Assembly: GCA_905250115.1 (NCBI GenBank)
Contig: CAJNOI010000087.1
Span: 282,174-346,173 of the forward strand
Direction of reading: 5' to 3'
Origin: Adineta steineri
Lineage: Eukaryota > Rotifera > Eurotatoria > Adinetida > Adinetidae
Length of the DNA stretch: 64,000 nucleotides
The notes under the pieces were generated by a model. It saw nothing but the letters and a program-made list of their open reading frames with translations. It ran no database searches and was not told the DNA's origin. Made by a program: the position numbers and the translations under genes. Numbering within the stretch: the stretch's first letter is position 1; each line of letters begins with the position of its first letter. Positions 34,412 through 47,272 of the stretch are shown here, in pieces.

Positions 34412-35471
34412 TTAAAATCAATATTGTTCTTGTGTTATTGTATATAATACATTCAAGATTCTCTCCGTTTTGTGTCTGTCGAATGATAGTGTTTGTCAGT
34501 GCAACACATATAATATATACATATTTAGCTGAATGATCAATACATGTTTTCGTTACATTCCTCTATTTTTCGTTTTTTTCTCTTCTTCTTCTTGTTTGTT
34601 TGTTTGTCTTCCGACAACCGGTTTAAATTGTTCTTGTAAAAAATCTCAGGAACATAAAAAGAACCTGTGTCTAATTTTTCTATAAGCCCACATTTAATGG
34701 TATTGTTCGAGTTTTGCATTTAGTTTTTCTTTTTCTTCTTCTTCTTCTCTTGTTGTAGTAGTTATGTCTCTTGTCGCATTTTTGTTTTTTCTTTTTGCTC
34801 TCAGATATGACTAAAATAAATGTGATGAGTTTTTCTTTATTTGTATCGCTGCTTTTCTTTTTTCTCTACAAAATTTCCACTTATGCATGCTCGATAATTA
34901 TATGTCAATCTCGTGTGCACGGAAACAAATGTGATATGCATATATAGATATATGTGCAATCATCAATTCATGTGTTTTTTTGCTCTTCATTGACAAGATG
35001 TCTGTTTGTGTGTGTATTGTGAGTGAGAAGAAATAAACGAATCATTTTTTTGACCTAATTATGTTGAATATCTCTTAGAAAGAAAAAAAGACAATTAATT
35101 ACATTAACTTCACGCATTGTCGGGTTTATTTCGTTGGTGAATAGGAAAAGAAACTTCCTGTTTTCTTTTTCTTATCCTGATGGCTTGTCATCAATTGCAG
35201 GAATAGAACTAGATTCATTCTTTTTTTTTCCTTTTCCTTTCTTTTTTTGACAGAGAAGTTTAGCAGAAACATAGAAATACTCTCCCGAGGACGAGAGAGA
35301 GAGAGAGAGTGAGACTCCTTTAATTTTTCCTTTACTCGACGTTTACCAGAGGAAGAAATGTAAAGCCATCTAACATCAACAAAAACTCATACGTTATTTT
35401 TTCCTGAATTGATGTTAGAGAGAAAGTACAAGTTATAAAAAATATATTTTATTGTGGATTCAAACTAATCA
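34412..35471. other. Spacer between DCP2 and the C2-domain gene
   Basis: 1.06 kb with pyrimidine-rich stretches (TTCTTCTTCTTC near 34730-34750) and a GA microsatellite at about 35293-35310. It likely holds the DCP2 3' UTR and the next promoter. No gene seen. Confidence 0.6.
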
Positions 35472-37285
35472 ATGGAAAACGATGAACTACAACGGTATGT
35501 TCGAAGGCTTAATGAGAAATACAATGAAGAAGAAAATGTTGAAATGTTGAAACAATCAACAAATAAAGTCGGTACGTATAAAATCCGATTAAAAGAATAG
35601 AAAATAAATTCTTTTTTTCCCCGTTTAAAGAAAAATCATGAAAAGATTTTTCTATAATGACTTTGTTTTTTGTCGAACCACAAAAAAAAAACGAGTTAAT
35701 GTATCAAGGGACTAGCATATGAGGAATATTCTACTTTCTTTGAGAATTTATCTTTGTACTATCTACTTTACATTTGTGTATTAGTATATATTATCCATTA
35801 ATCTTATTTACTATGTTAGGAAAATCATTTCCATCTATAATGGTTGTTACAATTATCTCATCTATGACGATTGCTATATTTATTGTTGGATTAGCAATCT
35901 CTAAATATTATACTCGACGTAAAAAACAAGTAAATGATTCATCATATAGTGTTACAAGATACTTTCGTAATCAACTAAAATCAACATCATGTGATAGTTT
36001 TACCCCATCACCAACTCTAAATAATAATAAGCAATCAACAGATGTTATTAATGAAACATCACGTATTATTAAAAGTTCATTTTCATGGCCTGATACAAGT
36101 ATGTTACATAGACAAGATCAGGAACAACCAGAATCTTCATCATCAATATCTTCATCATCATTGTCAAATTCATCAACAATCGAACATATTGCTGAACCAG
36201 CTTCATTAACATTTAGCCTTCGATGGAATGAAACAACGAAAACATTATATGTACGTGTTATTAGTGCTCGAGAACTATTTATTTATCGACAGAATCGACA
36301 ACCATTAATTATTGATTCATATGTTCGTATTGAACTTGTCTCGACATCAACAGAAAATAACACCTCAGGTAGAATTTTTTTTCTCATTATAAATCATATA
36401 TTAATATTATATTATATATTCCTTATTAAAGAAAGCTTGCCATCAATGCGCACACATATTATTAAAAAGAATGCATACCCTATTTATGATGAATTATTTG
36501 AATTTTCTAACCTTGAACAAATTTTAAATGACAATTATTCTCTTCGCTTTACAATTTCCACGTATGATACATTTACACGAGATGAAATTGTTGGTGAAGT
36601 TAATTATCCATTACAATTTAATACACTCGATTCCACTGAAATGACATTTACACAAAATCTGACAGCTCGACATAAACAAGTAAAAGAAAAAAAAAGAATT
36701 CTTTTTTTTTAATATTATTTAATAACTTTACTTACTCCTATGAGAATAAAATATCCTTGATAGTACCATATTATAAATGTTTCTATTTTAGCTACACAAT
36801 CAACAACTTGGACAAATGCTTCTTTCTATATGTTATCAACCAGGCGATAGTACTTTAACAATTATTGTCTTAAAAGCATCAAATTTACCACGAATAGGAA
36901 CAACAAGATTAATAAGTAAATACGATCTCTTCCATTTTCTCATTTTTCTTCTTTTTTTCTCTTCAATTTAGATCCATATTTTAAAATTTATATGTTTTAT
37001 AAAAATCAACGTATTGTTAAAAAACGAAGTACTATTAAACGAACAACACAATCTCCAGTTTATAATGAATGTTTTACATTTAATATACCAAATAATGAAA
37101 TAAAAAATATTCATTTTGATATAATACTTTTTGATTATGATCGTCATATGAAACATGATACAATTGGAATATTTTCTATTGGAAAAGAAATGAATCAACA
37201 TTGGAATGACGTATGTCATCGACAAATAACAAAACAAATAGCTCATTGGTATCAATTGAAACCATTCAATGAATCAATTCATTGA
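35472..37285 (+). CDS. Synaptotagmin-like tandem C2-domain membrane protein
   Basis: Five exons: 35472..35575, 35785..36368, 36432..36679, 36792..36915 and 36972..37285; 457 aa. The layout is short N-terminus, one membrane segment (about residues 52-74, IMVVTIISSMTIAIFIVGLA), basic stop-transfer KYYTRRKKQ, Ser-rich linker, C2A (about 150-275) and C2B (about 300-450). C2B carries GQMLLSICYQPGDSTLTIIV, TTQSPVYNECFTF and the synaptotagmin-type end AHWYQLKPF. Synaptotagmins sit on vesicles and couple exocytosis to Ca2+ or lipid. Several Ca2+-ligand aspartates are missing: C2B has LINPYFKI where SDPYVK is usual, and C2A has TYDTFTRDEIVGE. This one may therefore be Ca2+-independent. The exon 1 donor at 35576 was chosen because it keeps frame; the first 35 residues are less certain. 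Confidence 0.85.
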
Positions 37286-37483
37286 CTAATTTTGTATATA
37301 AATCTGGCATATATATATATATAAATCTAATTCTATTTTCTTTACAATAATCTCATTGTTGTTATTGTGTGTGTGTGTCGTTTTGTTTTATGTATTAGAA
37401 ATTCAAAAGATCTAAATGTATCCGTATATATATATATATATAAATTGAATTTAAAATAAAATCTAATTTTATTTTCAGAAAGA

Positions 37484-39790
37484 ATGTTCTTTTCAAATTT
37501 ATATCAGAAATTATTTAAAATATCTTTAAATTCTATAATATCAAATAAACGATATGTCAGGAATGGTCAACGTCAATCAACTATTCTCGATAATTATGCA
37601 AATATTTATCGACCTGAAATTGAAAGTCAATTGGAAAATTTGGCTATACAAACAACTAAAAATAAATCATTACAAATTAATTATGAAATAGAGTAAACAG
37701 AAAATATTTATCAAAAAGAATTTTTTAAAATAGCAAAATAAATCTCTTGATGTATTTTTAATACCAATTCCAAGTATTACCTATTACTTTTTTTGCTGGA
37801 ACAAAAAATGTTCATGTAGACTACCTTCATTCAGTCAGGAACAGGATAACTCATATTAAAAATGTCAACTTATATTTTTCAAAATTCTAAAAATATATTT
37901 TATTCCATTATTTCTATCTGAGTTCTGTTTTGAACATCTATCAAAAAAAGCTTTTATCTGCGTTGGAAAAATTCTTTATATTTTACAGACATAACAGCAA
38001 GAATAATTTCCTTCAAAAATCTTACTTTACCTCCAACGATTTATCTGTATTTTAAAACTTACTTAATCATGCTGAGAAACATATGACAATATTTTCTTAT
38101 CTTTAGCCAACAACGTAAACGACAAAATACAGTTCGATATCATATTCTAAAACGGAAATATGTTGTTCATCCTAATGATATTAAAGTAGATCCATATGTT
38201 AAAAATCATATGCAATTTTTACATAAAAACTATCCAAGTATGTCATTGAATTATTTCATTAGAATAATATCTGATTTGTCTTCTTTTTAGAACGTTGGAC
38301 AGCAGAAATACTTGCTGAAAGTTTTAATCAATCTGTTGATAATGTACGACTGATTCTACAACAACGAACAAGACGTCGTATGCGAGTTCGACCACGTCCA
38401 CCAACAACATTATTTGGTATTAAAGATGAAGAAGAACGTGAAAAACTTGTTCGTGATCATATTATTCAAAGAGATATAGGCATTAATAATAAACCTGATT
38501 TAGTAAAAGATGATGATGAAGAACCAGTTGATTATCAAATATTAGCTGAAGAAAGTAATCTTGTATCACAAAAACGTCCATCCGATATTTATATGAAAAG
38601 AGATGTAAGAATTCTATATTTATGACCTTGATTTTACTGCAAAGATTTTTCTAGTGTTAAAGTTAAGCAACCCAGGTCGAGCAATCAGATAGCAAGATCT
38701 TGTAAGAATCGTATCTCTGATCGGATGAAGTCAGACAAGGATCATACAAAAAATCGTGGTTCTTGATATCTTGCACTAGTTCGTACTATAAGAACTGTTA
38801 TAAGATTCTTGTGCAATACAATGCTACCATAATATTCTACTAAAAATAATATTTTTTTCAAAATCTCACTTAAAATTATTACTGAGAAAATACAATGCAC
38901 GTCAGATATTTTAAGAGAAACTTGATACAAGATTTAAGGAACCACGTTTTTTTGTCAGATTCTTGTAAGATTTTTCGACCTGAGTAATATTATTCCGGGA
39001 ATTTAAACTCGGATCTATGTTTTACATATTTAAATGTAGAACTGATATTCTATCTCAAAGCAACACTTTTTATCGAGATCACGTAACAAAATCGATGTTT
39101 ATATAGATCATTAGTTGAGATAGAATCATAATAATATATAGTTTCATGTATGATAAAAAATAATGAGCCAGAATCACTTCATATATCCTTACGTTAGATT
39201 TCCTTGTAGGATTATTTAATTATACCTAAAAGAAGAAAGTGATTTGTAAGAATTATTATCTTATGTAAGACTAACATGTTAGTCTTTTTTTACACAGAAT
39301 CAATCTATGAATAATAACCTGATAATAATCTCAGTTACTTTTAATAAAAAGATTCTCACAGCAAAACGATCATGACTCGTTTTGTTGAAAGTTTCATATT
39401 CGATAATGTAAATTATTATTATATAAATACACAAAAAAAGAACAAAGCTTGATGTATATCATGTTTAATCTTTCTTCTCTTATTTCATAGAATGATGGTT
39501 TCTTCTCAAATATCATTTCATCATCCGATGAAGATCAACAAAATGAACGTGACATATCAATAAAGAAAAAACTTTTAACTTCTTCTTCTACTTCAACATT
39601 ACTCGATCGTATTAATAAACTTCGTATAAATACGAATATAACTTCTGACACGTATTCATATGATCAAACTTCAGAAATTTATGATAAACGTATGGCAATT
39701 ATACAAAAAATGCAACAAACTAATGATACGATTGTTGAAATGAATGAAAAAAAACAAAAATTCCTTAAAAAATCACCAGTAAAAAAATAG
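37484..39790 (+). CDS. NGRN: Neugrin-like protein (Rrg9 family)
   Basis: Four exons: 37484..37692, 38107..38237, 38291..38604 and 39491..39790; 317 aa. The N-terminus MFFSNLYQKLFKISLNSIIS is basic, Ser-rich and lacks acidic residues, consistent with a mitochondrial presequence. The core HMQFLHKNYPKRWTAEILAE followed by SFNQSVDNVRLIL is the helix-turn pattern of the neugrin/Rrg9 family, which supports mitochondrial rRNA and ribosome assembly in animals. The C-terminal half is charged and low-complexity. A 3' splice-type sequence (TTTTCAG) lies 6 nt upstream of the ATG, so a 5' UTR intron or trans-splicing is possible. Intron 3 (886 nt) holds an inverted-repeat element. The family call rests on the core motif alone. 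Confidence 0.7.
38673..38982. mobile_element. Inverted-repeat element in the neugrin-like gene's intron 3
   Basis: Terminal CAGGTCGA (38673-38680) faces TCGACCTG (38975-38982). A longer internal pair follows: AAAAAATCGTGGTTCTTGAT at about 38748 against ATTTAAGGAACCACGTTTTT at about 38932. Total is about 310 bp with no ORF; it looks like a decayed MITE. No clear target duplication was found. Confidence 0.6.
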
Positions 39791-42308
39791 AGACATTGAT
39801 TTTATATATTTTTGTACATGTTCGTTATTAAATTCATAATAAAAAGCCAAAAAAAAACATTTGAATACGCAAATCGTCTAGTGATTACAGTCAATATACA
39901 TAGATATTCTTTATATAATTGATATAAATATAATGTTTCTTCAAGAAAAGTATAGTTCGTTGTTCTCTTTCCATTTTCTTTTTTTTTGTTTGTCTCTTGT
40001 GAATAGACTTCAGTGAGTACAGAAAAAAAAATATCCGTGAATATGGCAGAACGATGTTTAGAGTAAAAGAAGGGTTAGCACACAGAACATTTTACAGGAA
40101 TATGTGAGCTTTTCTTTTCCTTCTCATTTTTTTTATATGTCTGACTTGTTTGGCATTCGTCGTCAACAACAGAAGCACCGTCGTCACTACTCTTGTTGTG
40201 TTGTTGTTTTTATTCTGACTACAACTGAATAATACTGTTCTGTATACATATGTATAGTATAAATCATTTGTTGATATACAATGAACAATCATATGTATAT
40301 ATAGATCGATAAGTATATATAGAAATAGATGACCTCGGCCTTTCATTAATCATTCTAACCTTTGTATTTATTTTATATGAATCTGAATACTTTTCTAACG
40401 TTCTTAAAATCAACATCCGGAAAGACTTTTTTTTATTAGTAATCTTGATTACCTTTGAAAAAGATAAATTTTATAGAATAAATAATGTTTATATTATTAT
40501 TATTATTATGAAGGATAATCATTAAGAAAAAAAAGGATGTATTTATATATAACTAACGATGTCTTTACTTCGTTTTTCTAAGTGATATCTAATACCCTAG
40601 AAATTGCGTATTTATCAAGTCTATATTCTAGACATAATTTGATTAGTGAATAGATTTAATTAAAACTGATAATTCACATAAAATCTTCGATTTTTATTTT
40701 ATTTATTAACACAATCTAGATATTACGTCTTTAGATATATATATCATTTGAGTAGCTATCATAAAATGTGTAGTAATATTTTTTATCGATAAAAATAATT
40801 CTTTATTAAAGTTTAAATTATACTAAATATATGCTTTATATATATATATATTCATTATTTGTTTAAGATAGTATTCTTCTATAAAAACAGTCATGTTGAT
40901 CAAACTGATCAAAAGATATTCATCCATTCTGTGTCTTACATTGCTCCATATTTAGTGTATTTGTAGTAGCATTGTCTTTCTCTCTCTTCTCTTTCTCAAC
41001 TAATGTGTCCTGTTCTTCGAGTCGACTTGCGATTTTCACATTTTTTTCTCGTCCCATCCTCATCTCTTTGCATGATTTTCATATGTTGTATGCGTGCGTG
41101 AGAGAGCGGTTGTGCGAGTGTCTGCAGTCGTCTATTTGCACAATTGCGCTTGCTCGTTCTTATGGGCAATGTGTTCATATTCGTTTTGTCATTGAAAAAT
41201 GAGAGAAGAGAGAAAAAAGAGAAAAATAAAGATGCAAAACGACACAAAGTATAGTTGTTGATTTTTTTATTTCTTCTTTTTTTTTTTTCTTAATGCGCTT
41301 ATATGTTCTCGTTTTTTAATGAAGAAAGAAACCAGAAATATAACAAGTATGTGATATCAATATAAAACCATCACTATTGTTATCGATATAAAAATAAAAA
41401 GGGAAAAGTAGAATAGAATGATGACTTGTTTATTTGTTTACAAATAGAACGCTATATAACTGCCTACTCTTAATGACATTCTCAGCCAAAAAAAAATGGC
41501 AAAGAAGAATAGAGGGAGATGAAAAATAGAATATGCTTGACTCGCTGTTATAATGTGTATGTTGTTTGGGGAAGGTTAGTTAAAGCATAAATGTATAGTT
41601 CTTTCTCTATCGTAATGTGTGTCGACGTCTCTTTTTCCTTCTTTTTTTTTTTCTTCTTTATTACGAGCGTCCATGTCTGTCTTCACTAGTTCGATGAATG
41701 ATGATTACATTCGTTATATATCTTTAGTTGAGCTAGAGACAATCTGAACATTGAACTTTTCTCGTTATTGTTCATTATACATTTGCTATGAATGAAAAGT
41801 TTAAAATTTGCCTTTTTTTTTTCTTTCAAAATAATTGTAAATGAATGAATGATTGAAAGATCTGTCATTGCACAAGTATTTTGTTAAAATGAGATTTTAT
41901 AATATGCTGAATAACAATAATGACGATAAAACATCAACCCTTCTTACCAACAAAAAAAAATAAGAGAATGGAAAAAAAAACTAGAATACAAGGGTAAGTC
42001 GTGTTCGTCGAGCAACAAACAGAGAGAGAGAGAGAGTAGACACATGATAGCGATGAATAACCCTTTCCGCCATAACCAACACTGCCGGTAAACAAAACAC
42101 ACTAGCATGCACAGAATGGAATCGCATGAGACGAGAAGTTTTTACTCCTCACCTGTCACTTCATTATTCACATAATGTTCTTTTTATTTTTTTTTGTTCT
42201 CTAGTTATTCGATAAGTTGAATATTCTCTCTTTTGTGTATCGGTCAAATTTTATATAAAATATATATATATTTCTAAATATTTAAGTTTTTTCTAGATTA
42301 AAATAAAT
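39791..42308. other. Intergenic before GATAD2
   Basis: 2.5 kb, AT-rich with GA tracts (about 42020-42036), TA runs and several homopolymers. Only chance ORFs are seen on either strand. It probably includes the GATAD2 promoter and 5' UTR. Confidence 0.6.
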
Positions 42309-44758
42309 ATGATATCAAGTAATGGTCATAAACGCAAATCATCATCATCAACAGCAACAACTATAGACAATAATAATACAACAATAACAAAACGATTCCG
42401 TGGTACTACTTTTAATGGGTGAGTCAATGAGAAAAAGGCGTTGCGCCCGCTTGCCCGCTGTCTTGTTTCTTTCGTTCATTCATCCATTTTTCTTCTCCTT
42501 TTTTTTTCTATCTGAATATAATCATTGTCGTGGTAACGTTCAATTGGTCGTCTTCATCGTCGACATTAGTAATCGCGTTCCAACAGATAGATATTTTTAT
42601 CCATCCTTGTTTTTTTTTCCTCTTTTTCTTCTTGCATCCCACCTTCCGCCATTCATTGCTTCCGAACATTAAATCGAACCTCGCTGCTTACTCGTTATAT
42701 ATATACAATATTTAGTTTCGTTCTTCTTTTCTCTATTCTCACCAAAAAAACAATAAACAACAAGAATAAATAAACAATAACTATAAATTTCTAGAAAAAT
42801 TCATTATAATGAAGATCAAATACCCAATTTATTATCTGAACAATCGAAAATAATGACAATTTGTAATAGTAAACAAGAAATGACATCAGAATATCGACAA
42901 CTTCAATATGAATTACAATGTCAAGAAGCTTTACTTGTTCTTATGCAAAAGCTTAAAACAAATCAACGAATTGTATCACAAACAAATAATATTAAACAGC
43001 GAACAACAACACCAGTTAATACAACAAAATCAAATTCAATTACACCAATCAAACAGCCATCGGTACACATACACATATATATATATTTGAAAGAAAAACA
43101 AATTAAATTATCTTTTAGAATTTAACGAATCGATCAACACCAACCAAACCACCTCATCCCAACCAATATACAGTTAATCGAGCAAATAATAATAATAATA
43201 ATAATATTACACAGCAACAATCATCAAAACCTTCTGTACCATTACCTCAAGCTACACGACAGTCAAATAATAGTATATTACCAGCAGCAACAGCAGTAGC
43301 TACACGTCTACCAGCGACAGCGACGAAAAATTCTGCTGTAACATCAACAACAACAACCAGTTCATCTAAGAGTATATATATATTTTTTAATTTCTAATCA
43401 GATTTAATTTAATTTTCTAAAAATTGAAAGTATTTTAAATATTATCATGACTATAATCTAAACTGATTATTTATTTCAAAGATTAGATGAAAGAAAGAAT
43501 AATCAGATTTCATTAAGATAATTTCGAAAAATATTAAATACTAAATTTTAGTACTTAGAGTATGACATCTTCATTCTATACAGAACTTTTAGTTGTTTTT
43601 AAGAGCATAATGAACTAGAAATATAATCAAAAGTACTTTCTAAAATAGTAACGGAAGGTGTTCTAGTCTGACATTTTATTTAAAAAATGCTGATGATGAG
43701 AACCGGAAACTAAATTTCTATTAGAATGAATGATGATTTTCACAATCATAAATCGAAGATTAGATTTTAAATTTAAATGACCTATACATATATTTTTTGT
43801 TTTTATAGATAATGGCATAACTACAGATCAACATTTATTAAGTGCAAAATTAGCTTTACGTAAACAACTTGAACAAACACTCTTACAAATTCCAACACCA
43901 AAACCAACAACATGTGATTTAACTTATATACCTGGTATAAATGGTTGGTCAGAATTTTTAACATTAATTGGTCTTGAACAAGCATTTAATACGTATAATG
44001 ATTTTCTTAATCGTCGTTTATCACCAGAATTTTCATTTAATTTACCAAATGTATGTGCTCAATGTGGTACGGATTGGTCGGTAACATGGCATGAAATTCC
44101 GTCGACTAATGATACAGATAATGATGAAAAAATCCTTTGTGATCGTTGTAGAAAAACATCACAGAAGAAAATTCTTAAACAAGATCATTCGAATCGTTTA
44201 CGACAAGCATTTATGAAAGCATTACAACAAGAAAAAGAACTTGATGCTAAATTTCAACAACAATCATCAACAGCAACAATAACAACACCAGCAACAACTA
44301 TTAAACAACCATCATCATCATCATCATCGTCGTCACATAATAAACATTCGAGTAAACCTTTGTCTACAAAAATAAATTCAAATCATCAATCGAGTAAACA
44401 AACAAATAATCATCATCATCGTCATCATCATAATCCAAAACCTAGTTCATCAAAACATTCAACACCTGTTGATACATTTGCATCAACATTAGCTGCTTTA
44501 CCCACGAATGAACAAATAGAATTATTTCAAAAACATTTTCTATCAAATATGTTTCCATTTGCTGTTGCTAATCAAGCTGCTGCACTTGCAGCAAAATCAA
44601 CACAACAACAACAACAAGCATTAGCTGCATCATTGCCAGCTATGGCTGCTTCATTAATGCGTCAAGGTAATCCAGCTCAATATTTACTTGATATGATACC
44701 ACAAGCAGCTAAACAACAACAACAACAGCAGCAACAACATCATCGTCATTCGAAATGA
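42309..44758 (+). CDS. GATAD2: GATAD2/p66, NuRD complex subunit
   Basis: Four exons: 42309..42418, 42795..43062, 43119..43371 and 43809..44758; 526 aa. Exon 2 encodes the p66 CR1 coiled coil (EYRQLQYELQCQEALLVLMQ), the segment that pairs with MBD2/3. Exon 4 encodes the KLALRKQLEQTLLQIP stretch and a GATA-type zinc finger with Cys293-x2-Cys296 and Cys321-x2-Cys324 (CAQC...CDRC), followed by KKILKQDHSNRLRQAFMKAL and, near the C-terminus, YLLDMIP, all typical of p66alpha/beta. The protein bridges MBD and CHD4 within the nucleosome remodelling and deacetylase complex in the nucleus. The linker regions are repeats of CAA, CAT and TCA codons (poly-Gln, His, Ser). Confidence 0.95.
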
Positions 44759-45453
44759 ATTTGTTTAGTTTGTTTTTTGTACAGTTTTCTTTTTTTTCTT
44801 CTTCTCTTTTTGTCGTTGTCTAAGTCATTTATCTATTTGTTGTTTATAAAAAGCGCTCTTTAAGTGTTGAAACAAAAACTTTCTGTTATGTGTAGATTAC
44901 AATATGATCATATTTTGTTTTGTTTATGGCAAAATTTATTTACATTGAATTCCATGATTAACACAACAATATCCACATACAAAGAATTCAAATCCCTTAT
45001 GTAATTCAGTAAACATAGATCGACAGGAGTTATGATAGAAATCTCAATTAAAAAGCTAAGATTGATTGAAGCACGTTCATTTAATAGATAGGAAATTGTT
45101 TAATAATATAAGATTTTCTTCAAATAAATGATTGACACCAAGCAGTACACATCCGTATCATTTTGATAAAATAAATAATAAGAATCTTAACATTGCATAA
45201 TATTTTTCTATCAACGTTCGTATACGTCATCTGTAATAATGTTCGATAGATGGAGAAAGATTGCAAACATGATTTTTAAATGGTTGCTAGTTTATACCAA
45301 AAACACGTCGATATTTCCCCTTGTTCCCATTTATAATAATATTTAATACGTAAATGAAAACATAAATATTACTTATTTTATTAAGATAAAAATATCTATA
45401 ATTTATTTTGATTTTTTTGGTTTTAGATTATATCTTCTAAATTATAGAAAAAA
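44759..45453. other. Spacer between GATAD2 and TMUB
   Basis: 695 nt between two plus-strand genes. A pyrimidine-rich GATAD2 3' UTR-like stretch leads the segment; a TTTTAG at 45420-45425 may be an acceptor in the TMUB 5' UTR. No gene seen. Confidence 0.6.
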
Positions 45454-46518
45454 ATGTCATTTATTGAAGGCATTGGTGATGATTTTTTGTATGCATTTAT
45501 TTTTTTAATTTTTATTGGTATTGTATGTCTTGCTTGGCTTTCAACACATGTTAATAATGTTCATTTACCTACTACACTATTTATTATTGAACGACGAACC
45601 CATCGAACGAATGGTACGTTGTTTTCTATATATACATATTAAATTGAATGATTATTTGTTTAGGAGAAGGATCAGAACGAGCCAGTCCAGCTCCATCACC
45701 AAGCATAAATTCACAAAATGAACAACTAACATCACCATCATCAGCTAATGAAACATTAACAGAACATGAATCTGATATTGAGTATGATTGTATTTATTCA
45801 AATATATTTTAATCTTGTGTAAAATTTAGATCAAGTGAAGTCGATGAATTTCTATCTGAACAAACACCCATATCAACACAATCAAATCCTATAAATCTAA
45901 ATGAATCGACTTCCATCGAAGGAGAAGATCAATCATTAAGAATTACAATTAAATTTCTTAATGAAACTCAAAAATCAATTACAGCGAATTCAAATGATAC
46001 CATATATAAAGTCAAAAGGTAAATCTAATAAACGAGAAAAACAAAACAAATAATTATAATATTTATTTAGATTATATTTTGCTGATGAATTAGCAAGTAA
46101 TAAAATCGTTCGATTTATATATCAAGGTCGTGAATTACAAGACCCACAAACACTTCGTACATATAATATTCGTGATCAAACTATAATTCATTGTCAAATA
46201 AGTACACGACGACATTCAACACCTAATAGAATCAATGATGGAATAACAACTACACATGGATTTGATACATCATCATTTCTTGATGCATCACCAATTACTA
46301 TTTCATCACATTTTATTCTTTTTATCGCATTAATTCTTGGATCCGTTTGGTATTTACGTATTAAATTTCGTGTTCTATTTACACCTATATCAACAATTAT
46401 TCTTATTTTAATCACAATTATATTTTTGATATTTACATGTGGTCCCGTATTAACAACACGTCGACAAATATCAGATACAAGAATTCCAACACAAATACAA
46501 CATGTTCATGTTGAATGA
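45454..46518 (+). CDS. TMUB: Transmembrane and ubiquitin-like domain protein (TMUB1/2)
   Basis: Four exons: 45454..45613, 45664..45781, 45830..46018 and 46071..46518; 304 aa. The N-terminus MSFIEGIGDDFLYAFIFLIF has the TMUB opening (IEGxGD) and a first membrane segment ending LAWLSTHVN, as in mammalian TMUB1. A Ser/Glu-rich linker leads to a ubiquitin-like domain at about 128-203 (RITIKFLNETQKSI, VRFIYQGRELQDPQTL, IHCQIST). Two C-terminal membrane helices follow (FILFIALILGSVWYL and TIILILITIIFLIF). TMUB proteins sit in the ER membrane and take part in ER-associated degradation and receptor trafficking. The vertebrate 1/2 split cannot be assigned here. Confidence 0.93.
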
Positions 46519-47272
46519 ACATTTTCTATTTTCTTTTCGTTCTTGTTGTTAATACAATTTAACTATTTTTTGTATGTATGTATGTATTCACTTGAACAGT
46601 TTAAATAATTTGTCCATCCTTTTTTTCGTATTATTATTCTATTGAATTTAAATATATTGAGATCTGAAATTTTTCTTTTTTCTTTTAAACGTCATTTTTT
46701 TAGATAGAATAAATCCTGCCCACCGATCGAACTCAATTAATGAAATTATTTTTCTTATGATTCCTAACCCCTGGAGTATCATACAGTATTCTGAGAAAAT
46801 TTCGTTAGTGAATCAATTATTTCCGAAGATCATAAATTTTTACTCGTAAATAAGTTCTTAATTCTAGGGAAATAGATACTCCTGAGGATATTTCTAGATC
46901 ATCATAGCAAACAGAAGTCTTTTGTTAGTCTGAAATTGACTTTTTCCTTAAGAGTTGCCTTGGCGAATCTTCCCAGTACATTATTATATGCTAGAGTCAG
47001 AGGTGGCGCGAGTCAGCCAGCATCGCGGATTGGGGTGTAACGGAGTTTTTTGAGTAAAAAATAGAAATTTTCGAAGATTTGGGGGTGTCACACCGCCGAC
47101 CCCGCGGTCGCGTCACCCTTTGCTAGAGTCCATCATATACCAGTAATAGTCAAGTATAATTATGAGGAAATTTTTGATTTTTTGTTTTGTTTTAGATTTC
47201 ACTAAAAAACAATTGGTCAAATTCAATCTTTATTAAATAATCAGATAAGCAAAATACACATATTATTTTGTT
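46519..47272. other. Convergent 3' spacer between TMUB and RAB27
   Basis: 754 nt holding the two 3' UTRs and a small MITE with a clean target duplication at 46989-47130. Otherwise AT-rich without features. Confidence 0.65.
46999..47120. mobile_element. 122-bp MITE with perfect 10-bp target duplication
   Basis: The element is flanked on both sides by TGCTAGAGTC (46989-46998 and 47121-47130). Its ends are inverted repeats: AGAGGTGGCGCGAG on the left and GTCGCGTCACCCTT on the right. It is GC-rich compared with the surroundings. A 10-bp duplication is within the 9-11 bp range I know for Mutator-like elements. Non-coding. Confidence 0.8.

Noticed and set aside
40092-41247. Short ORFs on both strands upstream of GATAD2
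   Set aside because: Low complexity, overlapping on opposite strands, no splice context.
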